A stretch of 53,614 nucleotides of DNA from Lachnospiraceae bacterium. Its GTDB lineage: Bacteria; Bacillota; Clostridia; Lachnospirales; Lachnospiraceae. Each line of letters opens with the position of its first letter. The stretch's first letter is position 1. The DNA is taken from the NCBI GenBank assembly GCA_017469405.1, contig JAFUGL010000036.1, positions 1 to 53,614 on the forward strand. Direction: 5' to 3'. This document shows positions 26,001-33,335 of the stretch, in pieces. Below the pieces are notes generated by a model, which saw only the letters and a program-made list of their open reading frames with translations, did no database searches and was not told the origin of the DNA. The position numbers were made by a program, and so were the translations under genes.

Positions 26001-26320
26001 TATTCGTTACAAAAGAACTGTTAAATTGTTTTATTGAAGAATATTTGAATGACATAAATATTGATTCTAAAAGATTATTTCATCCGTTATATACAGATTT
26101 GAATTATGTAGGAGAACAACAGGCAGATAGAATAAATCAAAATATTCAATTACTTGATAAGATTATATTGGATGATTTAACTGAAAGTAATGAAAATAAG
26201 GAGCTATTGGATGAATTAGTAAAAAGAAAAGTAATATGTTATAATGAAGGAAAATATAAAATAATTGTTGATTTATATGCTAAATGGCGTGAAAGAGTGA
26301 TTAAAACAGCTGATAAATGA
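23048..26320 (+). CDS. TPR - AAA/STAND-type ATPase, probable defence protein
   Basis: 1090 residues. The N-terminal ~230 residues are tetratricopeptide-like (KDYEKAIYYYKLSI, EKYDEALKMLE, GYYNNAIELYMDLL). A long uncharacterised middle follows, then a beta-rich section near 590-700. The C-terminal ATPase opens with MFFGRDEIV and has Walker A GQYRSGKTT (730-738), Walker B FYIFIDEF (Asp852, Glu853) and a C-terminal winged-helix-like part. Sensor-first, ATPase-last order is seen in STAND-like immune ATPases. Codon use is much more AT-rich than in the housekeeping genes, indicating transfer. The next gene starts 13 bases later. Confidence 0.72.
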   Translation: MKLVNRYLAKNNKYEFMSMEEIYMDYNTAIIAHRDEKDYEKAIYYYKLSIKKKVCKKVCLNNIFDIYISLEKYDEALKMLESYQQYIDNNDFLYYKLKIFCAFKKSNNFDEIVDTFDKFYETLKTKRKKVDLRLSEALLMNQLGYYNNAIELYMDLLNNINDFNDRIKEERQKINSLIGICYAYYKLKDIDNTKKYAKYILEINEKNIFAYTINNFDNYELYFDALEPEDVLENYGLNDQDYNYIESFDLSAVFNKSEYSYNIINEFDDFVGTEEDAIKLLDSVVDFDGKKHFAFAKIIKQILNRDEEIKYKDKINEKEMFLNIAKGYFRISNLICYLKDKYNHYSKSFIGVETLIIDPPDSYFFLKATNALYFFKKSISIYEGLNVKDAYYNYAIDYCSNTDNFGMTRNLNKDQKKLIGLNLYFNNDVEKFNKMILDYNCQFSIKKLLKKMIFCYVEDFFNADHDKSLRQNIEYDIKNYFLLTGIVNSINLPFFNFFYPNFVKFFKLINKYIDKNIERKIANIKYFDYLFDESEKIISNINNNPTEFENDVILPVVIHFRALTAKYINEIYLLNKPEIEIDDSDKFFFDKDNKLLKINLKIKIKNRVIKILKIQLYSNNYTFRDLSNTSAFSKAFTVNVPNHKIFDGYLELYSIIEYGYYVSKNRIEWEKIRKNIILPLDEFEKIDNKFRHNISKVNDEDMFFGRDEIVNDIVDDLINTGNGKYIALYGQYRSGKTTILNFIEKKLRKDDNNIIANLHSLARIGSEKSSNSEIEFGIMRSIVAIFEKEIKNNKTLSEEYSKYEISKVDIKNELKENKNESDISNIFFGFLEDMISALKEINPSLRFYIFIDEFTSLYEWIRLDRISKKEEKDKIDGRVLLILKDLVENLNVSIVLVGQDNMVKFVSEFSNEFGGVDFKEVTYLDKKDALKMIDEPVKYNRDGKLISRYLDDTLENIYNLTAGSAFLIAQMCSELINYMNKNERIFVTKELLNCFIEEYLNDINIDSKRLFHPLYTDLNYVGEQQADRINQNIQLLDKIILDDLTESNENKELLDELVKRKVICYNEGKYKIIVDLYAKWRERVIKTADK

Positions 26321-26333
26321 AAGGGTAAACCAT

Positions 26334-28184
26334 ATGGAAAATACTTTTAAGATAAATGGTATTGCGGTAGATGATGAAATTATAGGCAAAAAAATTGAGA
26401 TGGAAGAACTGAAGGAAGAGTATTTAAATGGTAATAATAGTGTAGCATATGCTTTGGTAGGACTTCCTAAAACCGGAAAAACTTCTTTTGCTAAGAATAT
26501 TTTTAAAAATAAAGATGAAAAAATTCTATTTATTCAATGTGATTTAAAGATGTTTAAAGATTATTATGGAATCTGGAAAAATATATCAACGAAAATAAAA
26601 AGATATATTGATAATAATTTTAATAAAGATGATTTGTATAATTCTTTTATTGATTCACTTTATTGTTTGTCCGGTATTAGCAATGATATGGAATGGGCGG
26701 ATTTCATTTTATATGTTGAAGATGTTTTTGTTGGTTTAGAAGAATTAGATGTTAAAATAATTTTTTTGTTTGAATCCTTTGATTTTGCTGACAAATTGTT
26801 TGATGATATACAAATGTTTCAGGTTTTTAGGGATGTATTATCAATTTACAGTAATGTTTCCTCACTTGTTATTTCAAGGACTCCGCTTCATAGATATAAA
26901 AATGGACAGGCATCTGGTTTTTATAATATTTTTAAAATAATAAATTTTGGTGCATTTAATGAAAATGAGATGAATGAGTTTACTGCTAAACTGTTACATT
27001 ATGATATTTCATTGTCAGATGAACAAATAAATAAATTAGATTATTATTCCGGAGGATTGCCATATTTAGTTTCAATATTTGGACATTACATTATTGAAGA
27101 TTATTCTAAAGGTGGTTCAATTGATATTGATAATATTTTAAAAGAACATTCTAAAATAATTAATGATTATTATAGGGACTGTCTAAAATATTTTAAGGAT
27201 TCTGACTATTTGAAATATATATTACCTTTTTCGATTGGACCTAAAATTGGAATAAATAGTCAGATTAAGGAAGATATAATTAATCTGAAATATCTATATG
27301 AAACTGAAGAAGAATATATTGTTTTATCAAAATATTTTAGAAATTTTCTGACAAGTGATTTGCTTGAAGGTATTTCTTCTTGGGAAAGTATAATCGGTAC
27401 AGAGAAAAGACTTAAATATCTTGTGAAAAGAGAATATACAAGAATAGTGAAAAAATTTCATATATTTGGCGAAGATGAAGAATCAATACTGATTGGGATA
27501 ATGTCAAATTGCGATATCAGAGCTTTTGCAAGATATGATGGATACATTCTGAATAATTTGGAGAATTATTCACAGGTTTCAAATTATTTAGATGTTATGT
27601 CTATTGGAGATGTTATTAAAATAATAAAAAATTGTTGGATGGATATCTTTAGTGAATATTTTAATAATGATTCATTTGACAAGTGGAATTCAGCTTTTCA
27701 ATTATGTGAAAGAGCACGTAATCCATTTGCTCACGGACATGAAGAGTTTTTAAATGAAAGCGAAACAAATATTACAAATCAGTATTGCATAAAGATTCTT
27801 GAATTGTTGAGTGATGATAATGTTTTTAAAATAATAGTTGATGATGATTATTTAGCGGCAGCAAGATTTTTTGAAGATAATAGCAGCGATGAAACTAATT
27901 TGACTAATGATAATAGAAGTAGTAATTCAAACTCATCTGATTATTTTGAACCTGATCAGGATTTTATCGAGCAAGAAGCTGATTTTATTATTGAAATAAT
28001 AAAAAACACAGTAACAAAAACAAATATAAAAGGATATGTTCAATATAATAACAAAAAATATCAGGCTGTTATTCCAAAGAATCATTGCACTTTGGAACTT
28101 CTTGGTAAAAGTGTTGGAGATGTCATCAGAGTAAGAACAACAAAAATTAATTTTGGGCAGTATGAGGTTTTGCCTATAGAATAA
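26334..28184 (+). CDS. P-loop NTPase with C-terminal HEPN RNase-like domain
   Basis: 616 residues. A small N-terminal NTPase has Walker A GLPKTGKTS (43-51); the Walker B strand (IIFLFES) lacks the usual Asp-Glu pair, so hydrolysis may be weak. The C-terminal half contains a Swt1-type HEPN region with RNPFAHGHEEF, the R-x4-H RNase motif (Arg462, His467). A short beta-rich tail (~555-616) resembles an OB or cold-shock-like fold. HEPN domains are metal-independent RNases common in abortive infection. It is very AT-rich like its upstream neighbour, with which it probably forms an effector-sensor pair. Confidence 0.7.
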   Translation: MENTFKINGIAVDDEIIGKKIEMEELKEEYLNGNNSVAYALVGLPKTGKTSFAKNIFKNKDEKILFIQCDLKMFKDYYGIWKNISTKIKRYIDNNFNKDDLYNSFIDSLYCLSGISNDMEWADFILYVEDVFVGLEELDVKIIFLFESFDFADKLFDDIQMFQVFRDVLSIYSNVSSLVISRTPLHRYKNGQASGFYNIFKIINFGAFNENEMNEFTAKLLHYDISLSDEQINKLDYYSGGLPYLVSIFGHYIIEDYSKGGSIDIDNILKEHSKIINDYYRDCLKYFKDSDYLKYILPFSIGPKIGINSQIKEDIINLKYLYETEEEYIVLSKYFRNFLTSDLLEGISSWESIIGTEKRLKYLVKREYTRIVKKFHIFGEDEESILIGIMSNCDIRAFARYDGYILNNLENYSQVSNYLDVMSIGDVIKIIKNCWMDIFSEYFNNDSFDKWNSAFQLCERARNPFAHGHEEFLNESETNITNQYCIKILELLSDDNVFKIIVDDDYLAAARFFEDNSSDETNLTNDNRSSNSNSSDYFEPDQDFIEQEADFIIEIIKNTVTKTNIKGYVQYNNKKYQAVIPKNHCTLELLGKSVGDVIRVRTTKINFGQYEVLPIE

Positions 28185-28215
28185 TCATCAACCACCACAA
28201 AGGAGAAAATCATTT

Positions 28216-30513
28216 ATGAATGAATTTGATATAGCAACAGCGATTTCACGACTTGAAACATTTTCTATGCCATATGGTGCTGAGAAGGAAATAGAGTATA
28301 TGATTTCTGATAAGCTTACCAAGATGGGCATATATCATCACAGCACAAGCAGAGTTAAGACAAAAGAGTCCCTTGGGCATAAAATCGGATCCGGTAAGTA
28401 CAATACCAATAAAAAAACAGAGGATTATTCGCTTGAGTGCAGTGACAAGATTCAAGATCTTATCGGTATCAGAATACTTGTATATTTTGTTGAAGATATA
28501 AATATTGTAGAAAAGGTTCTTGAAGATATGTTTGGCAAGGGAGCCTGGTCAAAGTCCAATCATAGTTCGGGAGAATTTGATCCTACTAAGGTAAATGGTG
28601 TATTTAGACTCAATAAAGCATTGAGAGTAAATGGTTCTGAAAGATGGAATGATATATGTGTTGATGATACATTCGAGGTGCAGATAAAGACTGTTCTTTT
28701 CCAGAGCTGGCATGAGATAGAACATGATATGAGATATAAAAATAAGGAGCTTTGGAAAGATTTTGATAAAATGGGCAGGAAGTTTAATTCGATTTTGGCT
28801 ACGCTTGAGCTTTGCGATGATTCAGTTACTTCCATACTTGAAGATCTTTCGTATAGCTGTTACAAAAAGGCTCAGGAAGAGGTAGAAAGTGACGTTTGGT
28901 ATCTTGAAAGCGTGATAAAGACACATTTAAGAATAAAGCTCCAGAGTACCAGAAAAGTCTTTTCTGATTTTCTTGATAATTCCAATCTTGACTATGATTT
29001 AGAATTAGATGATGCAATAAAAAAATGCGATGGAAAAGCTTTATTTAAAAGATATTTAACCTGGAAAATTAATACATTGGAAGAAGATGAGATTAATCAT
29101 CTTATTGGAGTATTTTCAAGCAAGAGTTTTATGAAGCGTGTTATAAAAACTAAGAGAAATTCTGTTGTTTTAAAACTTATTGATTATGATAATCTTCCTT
29201 TAAATGTCTTTACTATTTCTATATTGGTATATCTGTATCATTATCAATATAAGGACTCTGAGCCGGATGATTTAAATGTCATTAAGGATAAGCTTTATAT
29301 ATTTTTAAGAAGAGAAAAAAACTTCAATAAAAATGTAGGAAGGCATATATGTAAATTTAAAACTTATCCTATATTTCAGCGCCGCTTTGATGTTTATCCT
29401 GCACAGCATGTAGGAGATGAAATATCATCAGAGAAAGTTTTTAGAAATACTTTTAATTATATAAAAAAATGGCTTGCAGACAAGCTTGATGATTATGATT
29501 TTGGTGATGAAGAAAGAACGGGTTTTGATAAGTTTTGTAACCTTTTTGATGACGAGGTTGTTGCATTGGAAGAGGATAGATATGAGTTCACTCTTTCATC
29601 AGAGTATGATATAAGGGCGCTTTATGTACCGAAGCTTAAGACTGCAGCAATTAAGATAGCTGAACCTGGCAGTGACAGCATAGGAAATGATAGACAGTTT
29701 GGTAGATTTTATTTTACCAATATTTCTATCAGCGACAATGGAAGCTTTGTGGAACTTGCAGTAAAGGTTGAGTGTCAGGAACCGGAGAAAAATATAATCA
29801 AAGCAGTTTCTACCAGACCGTTATTTATACATGAATTATTTAAGGATAATGATATTGATATAACCGAACACGGTGTTGGTCTTTCGTTTAAATGGTTTAA
29901 AAAGATTGATGACAAGGGGAAGTTCACATCACGTCCATACGTTATAAACTTAGATGGAGATGAAGAATTAAATAAAATCAAAAATGTTTTTTTTGAGGAT
30001 AGACGTGATATACTGCCGGTTATATTTGTAAATGTAGATAAATTGAAGAGTTTTGATTTATCTGATAATGTATCCAAACCATATTTTAGCATCAATTATC
30101 TTACAGACAGGATGTTTGGATATGCTCATGTGATTTCCTATAACAATGAAAATGTTGATAAAATTAAGGAAATTTTCAAGGATAATGATAAGGTAAAAGC
30201 AGCTATTGAGGATAGTTCGATATTTGCAGCGGTTGATAAAGGCTATTCCATAGAGTGTTTTAATATCAATGATTATAGGGACTATATTGCATTTTCAAAG
30301 AAGGTTGAGGAATATATAAAAACCATGATGACGGAACGCACCTATAGCTTTGATAATGTTTTGTTTTTTAGAGAGTTAAAGAATGCTTATTATAAATCAA
30401 AGTCCAATGAAAGAGATACAATAATAGGACTTGAAAAAGAGATTGAAGAACTTAAGAAAGCCTATGAGCAAAAGATAGATGAATTAAATAGAAGGCTTAA
30501 GGAAAATAATTAA
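28216..30513 (+). CDS. Large protein with RelA/SpoT-type nucleotidyltransferase domain
   Basis: 765 residues. Residues ~20-215 match the RelA/SpoT synthetase fold: SRVKTKESLGHK (45-56), DLIGIR (81-86), and FEVQIKTVLFQSWHEIEHD (153-171) with the catalytic E-x-Q and the W-x-E-I-E-H block. The G-loop G-Y-x-S-x-H that stacks the acceptor guanine in (p)ppGpp synthetases is absent (NGVFRLNKAL instead). The acceptor may therefore be something else, as in tRNA-modifying toxSAS enzymes (inference). The C-terminal ~550 residues are unknown and end in a coiled coil. Base use is less AT-rich than in the two genes before, suggesting separate origin. Confidence 0.7.
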   Translation: MNEFDIATAISRLETFSMPYGAEKEIEYMISDKLTKMGIYHHSTSRVKTKESLGHKIGSGKYNTNKKTEDYSLECSDKIQDLIGIRILVYFVEDINIVEKVLEDMFGKGAWSKSNHSSGEFDPTKVNGVFRLNKALRVNGSERWNDICVDDTFEVQIKTVLFQSWHEIEHDMRYKNKELWKDFDKMGRKFNSILATLELCDDSVTSILEDLSYSCYKKAQEEVESDVWYLESVIKTHLRIKLQSTRKVFSDFLDNSNLDYDLELDDAIKKCDGKALFKRYLTWKINTLEEDEINHLIGVFSSKSFMKRVIKTKRNSVVLKLIDYDNLPLNVFTISILVYLYHYQYKDSEPDDLNVIKDKLYIFLRREKNFNKNVGRHICKFKTYPIFQRRFDVYPAQHVGDEISSEKVFRNTFNYIKKWLADKLDDYDFGDEERTGFDKFCNLFDDEVVALEEDRYEFTLSSEYDIRALYVPKLKTAAIKIAEPGSDSIGNDRQFGRFYFTNISISDNGSFVELAVKVECQEPEKNIIKAVSTRPLFIHELFKDNDIDITEHGVGLSFKWFKKIDDKGKFTSRPYVINLDGDEELNKIKNVFFEDRRDILPVIFVNVDKLKSFDLSDNVSKPYFSINYLTDRMFGYAHVISYNNENVDKIKEIFKDNDKVKAAIEDSSIFAAVDKGYSIECFNINDYRDYIAFSKKVEEYIKTMMTERTYSFDNVLFFRELKNAYYKSKSNERDTIIGLEKEIEELKKAYEQKIDELNRRLKENN

Positions 30514-30530
30514 TAATATCAAAATAAAAT

Positions 30531-30595
30531 AGCCTATGATATGTACATTCTTACGGTTTTATCCGTTAGATAGGATACATATCATAGGCTTTTTT
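30531..30595 (+). terminator. Terminator with long looped stem
   Basis: AGCCTATGATATGTA (30531-30545) pairs perfectly with 30576-30590, then a T-run. The 30-base loop holds a small ACGG/CCGT hairpin. Confidence 0.85.
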
Positions 30596-30599
30596 ATTT

Positions 30600-30644
30600 T
30601 TGAACCATAAGTGAATATGCTTTCAAAATTTATAATAATATAAT
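30600..30644 (+). promoter_or_regulatory. Shared TTGAAC-type promoter (copy 6)
   Basis: TTGAACCATAAGTGAATAT starts at 30600 right after the terminator. TATAAT at 30639-30644 gives a gap of 33. It drives the clpP-like / VirD4-like pair. The 14-base core is identical to copies at 20904 and 21145, about 9.5 kb away. Confidence 0.7.
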
Positions 30645-30729
30645 TCTATGTGTAACAGGAAAAGAAAAGATTTTATGACTGCATGGATTTAAATTCCATA
30701 TGATATACGCAGTAAGAAAGGAGATTGTT

Positions 30730-31305
30730 ATGTACGGATTAATTAAAGAAACAGAAAAAGGATATAGCACTCAGAGTGCAGATGACATTTTATTTACAAA
30801 TAGAAGGTTATTTATTGACAGAGAGATTAGCAGTGAATATGTGGATGAGATTATAACGGCACTTATGGTACTTAGCATAAGTGGAGATGAGGAAATAACT
30901 CTATTTATAAATACGCCCGGAGGAGAGGTGCTGAGCGGTCTGGCACTTTATGATTATATTTTGGGTATGAATGTACCGGTAAGGACAGTTTGCGTAGGAG
31001 GAGCATATAGCATGGGTGCGATTATTTTTCTTGCAGGTGATAAAAGAGAGATGCTTCCTCACACACGGATTATGATTCATGATCCTGCATATAGCAGTAA
31101 CAATATCGGTGGAAAGAAACCGCATGAGATACTTAAACAGGTGGATAAGCTGATGGAAAGCAGAGAGTCTCTTGCTAAGATTATAGCTGAAAGGACAGAT
31201 AGGGATATTGAGGAGATTTATAAGCTTACCATGGAGGATTCATATTTTAATGTAGATGAGGCAATAGAGTTTGGAATAGCTACAGGTGTATATAAGGTAG
31301 CATAG
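30730..31305 (+). CDS. ClpP-family serine protease, accessory copy
   Basis: 191 residues with the Clp protease fold. The catalytic triad is visible: Ser94 in GGAYSMGA (housekeeping ClpP has G-x-A-A-S-M-G-A), His117 in RIMIHDP and Asp170 in MEDSYF. The N-terminal axial-loop region is short. AAGGAG supports the ATG at 30730. It has its own accessory-type promoter and lies 13 bases upstream of a VirD4-like ATPase gene, not next to clpX. This suggests a dedicated protease rather than the cell's main ClpP. Confidence 0.85.
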   Translation: MYGLIKETEKGYSTQSADDILFTNRRLFIDREISSEYVDEIITALMVLSISGDEEITLFINTPGGEVLSGLALYDYILGMNVPVRTVCVGGAYSMGAIIFLAGDKREMLPHTRIMIHDPAYSSNNIGGKKPHEILKQVDKLMESRESLAKIIAERTDRDIEEIYKLTMEDSYFNVDEAIEFGIATGVYKVA

Positions 31306-31318
31306 AGGAGGGATTTGT

Positions 31319-32611
31319 ATGAGTAAGATTAAATATAATTATGATTATTTACATAGAGGTGAGCGTATTCTTGCCAATGGAGTTAGTGTTTCAAATGATA
31401 CACATTTAACAGGATTAAATAATAATGACATGATAATTGGACCAAGTGGTTCAGGAAAAACAGGCGGATATATAATACCAAATCTTCAGAATCCTGATGG
31501 CAGTATTATAGTTTCAGACACAAAGGGAAGACTTTCCAAGATGTTTTCTGCTGATCTTAAGGCTAAAGGCTACAAAGTAAGCGTACTTGATTTTGTTAAT
31601 CCTAAAAAGTCAGTAGCCTATAATCCGCTTGGATACATCAGAAGATATAGTGATGGCAGGATAAATGAACAAGATGTTAGTACTCTTTCTGCTATGATTC
31701 ATCCGATAACCAAGCAAAATGATATTTATTGGGATCTTTCTGCAAGAAGATATATATCATTACTTATAGGATTTGTTCTTGAAACGGAATATATGGATAA
31801 TTCTATTGCAACAATGAAACGTGTTGCAGCGATACACAGACTTTGCAGAGATGGGAAAGGAGTTGAAATTATAAATAAATTTGCAGCTTTAAATCCTGAC
31901 AGCTTTACATCAAAGATGCTTGGAGCATTTGGAAATATGAGTGACATACCTAAGACATGGAATTGTATACTTGATACGGCTAGTAATAGTATCTATCTCT
32001 TTGATTATGAGGAGTTTTCGCCTATTTTTGGCAAAGGAAAAACATATGATTTAACTAAGATTGCTAGAGAAAAGACAGTGTTTTTCCTTAATGTATCTGA
32101 TACAGACAGCTCAATGGACATATTTACAACGTTATTTCATTCACAGGTGTTTCATTCCCTTATAAGCTATGCTGATTCTAAACCAAACGGAGTACTTCCT
32201 ATACCTGTTAGGATGATTCTTGATGATTTTGCTGCTTCAACGGTTATAGATAATTTTGATAAGCTTATATCTGTCATACGTTCAAGAGAGCTTTCTGTCA
32301 GTATTATTCTTCAAAGTATATCACAACTTGAGTCAATCTACAGTAAACCCGAGGCATCTACGATTATTAACAACTGTGACCATATTCTATATCTGGGAGG
32401 TCATGATTTAGATACTGCTGATTTTATGTCGGCACATGCCAATAAACCTAGAAATACCATAATGTGCATGCCTCATACACATGCATATCTTTTGACCGAA
32501 GGTCAGCCGGCAAGATTTGTTGAGAGGATTAAGCCATATAGTACGTTGGTGGATGAAAAAAATGAAGTAAAAAGTAAAAGTAAGGAGAGGGATGATAAAG
32601 AAGAAAGATAA
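31319..32611 (+). CDS. Soluble VirD4/TraG-like ATPase
   Basis: 430 residues. Walker A GPSGSGKTGGYIIPNL starts at residue 41, with the DTKGRL block typical of type IV coupling proteins after it. Walker B RMILDDF has Asp302 and Asp303, and an S-I-I-L-Q-S-I-S-Q-L sensor-type stretch follows. The N-terminal membrane anchor of conjugative VirD4/TraG is missing and no relaxase, T4SS or integrase gene is nearby. The partner is a ClpP-family protease 13 bases upstream. The charged C-terminal tail ends in DDKEER. It may act as a translocase on DNA or protein. Confidence 0.78.
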   Translation: MSKIKYNYDYLHRGERILANGVSVSNDTHLTGLNNNDMIIGPSGSGKTGGYIIPNLQNPDGSIIVSDTKGRLSKMFSADLKAKGYKVSVLDFVNPKKSVAYNPLGYIRRYSDGRINEQDVSTLSAMIHPITKQNDIYWDLSARRYISLLIGFVLETEYMDNSIATMKRVAAIHRLCRDGKGVEIINKFAALNPDSFTSKMLGAFGNMSDIPKTWNCILDTASNSIYLFDYEEFSPIFGKGKTYDLTKIAREKTVFFLNVSDTDSSMDIFTTLFHSQVFHSLISYADSKPNGVLPIPVRMILDDFAASTVIDNFDKLISVIRSRELSVSIILQSISQLESIYSKPEASTIINNCDHILYLGGHDLDTADFMSAHANKPRNTIMCMPHTHAYLLTEGQPARFVERIKPYSTLVDEKNEVKSKSKERDDKEER

Positions 32612-32679
32612 AAGGCTGTATAAATAAAATTTAGATCTAAACAGAATGGAGGAAGGTAATTAGATAAATATTAAATCAC

Positions 32680-32708
32680 TTGACAACTTAATTACATAAT
32701 CATATAAT
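32680..32708 (+). promoter_or_regulatory. Consensus promoter of the thiamine operon
   Basis: TTGACA (32680-32685), 17 bases, TATAAT (32703-32708): a perfect sigma-A promoter. Transcription would start near 32715 at the TPP riboswitch. Confidence 0.85.
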
Positions 32709-32711
32709 CGT

Positions 32712-32824
32712 TAGCGAAACAGGAGTGCTTAATGAATTAGGCTGAGAGATGGTCTGTATCGACTGTCAATCCTTGGGAGTATCCCTTTACCTGATCCGGA
32801 TAATGCCGGCGGAGGAAGTTTGCT
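32712..32824 (+). promoter_or_regulatory. TPP riboswitch (THI element)
   Basis: The conserved thi-box pieces are in order: GGAGTGC, GGCTGAGAGATGG, then ACCTGATCCGGATAATGCCG and GCGGAGGAAG. Ends AGCGAAAC and GTTTGCT close P1. Thiamine pyrophosphate binding should switch off the downstream thiamine-binding protein and transporter genes. Confidence 0.93.
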
Positions 32825-32845
32825 TTTTCTTTATATGAGTTTATG

Positions 32846-32884
32846 GGCTTACTTCCTATTGGATTGGAAGTAAGCCTTATTTTA
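32846..32884 (+). terminator. Riboswitch-linked terminator
   Basis: GGCTTACTTCC (32846-32856) / GGAAGTAAGCC (32866-32876) perfect 11-bp stem followed by TTATTTTAT. Probable expression platform of the TPP riboswitch. Confidence 0.8.
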
Positions 32885-32937
32885 TGCACAGAGTTACCGA
32901 AAGGAATAGTTAAAATTTAAAAAATGGAGGAAATATA

Positions 32938-33264
32938 ATGAATGCAAATGTAGCTATTCAGGTTCTCCCTGCTGTTCAGGGTGATGATGAAATTGTAAGA
33001 GTTGTGGATGCTGTTATCGACTATATCAAAAGTACAGGTGTTAATTATTATGTAGGTCCGTGCGAGACAGCGATGGAGGGTGATTATGAGGAGCTTATGG
33101 ATATAGTTAAGCACTGCCAGTATATCGCAATCGAGGCAGGTGCGCCGAGTGTTATGAGCTATGTAAAGATTACCTATAAACCTGATGGAGAAAAGCTAAC
33201 AATAGAAAGAAAAACAGCAAAGCATCATAAAAATGATATTCTTAAGAAGATGAAGAGCGCATAA
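32938..33264 (+). CDS. YkoF/MTH1187-type thiamine-binding protein
   Basis: A 108-residue ferredoxin-like fold of the MTH1187/YkoF (DUF77) family: MNANVAIQVLPAV start, STGVNYYVGPCETAMEGDY and IEAGAP typical of the family. It binds thiamine or a pyrimidine precursor and is usually found beside thiamine or HMP transporters. It is the first gene behind the TPP riboswitch. AATGGAGGAAATATA precedes the ATG. Confidence 0.85.
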   Translation: MNANVAIQVLPAVQGDDEIVRVVDAVIDYIKSTGVNYYVGPCETAMEGDYEELMDIVKHCQYIAIEAGAPSVMSYVKITYKPDGEKLTIERKTAKHHKNDILKKMKSA

Positions 33265-33335
33265 TGCGTAGTTTATGACGTAAATGTTTCATTTTAGATA
33301 GTTATAGAATTGTTGTTTGATGAAGGCAGGATTAT

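Noticed and set aside
30531-30595. MITE-like inverted repeat
   Set aside because: Perfect stem followed by a T-run directly after a gene; a terminator explains it better.
30730-32611. Fragment of a conjugative element
   Set aside because: Only a VirD4-like ATPase is present, without membrane anchor; no relaxase, VirB4, integrase or attachment repeat.
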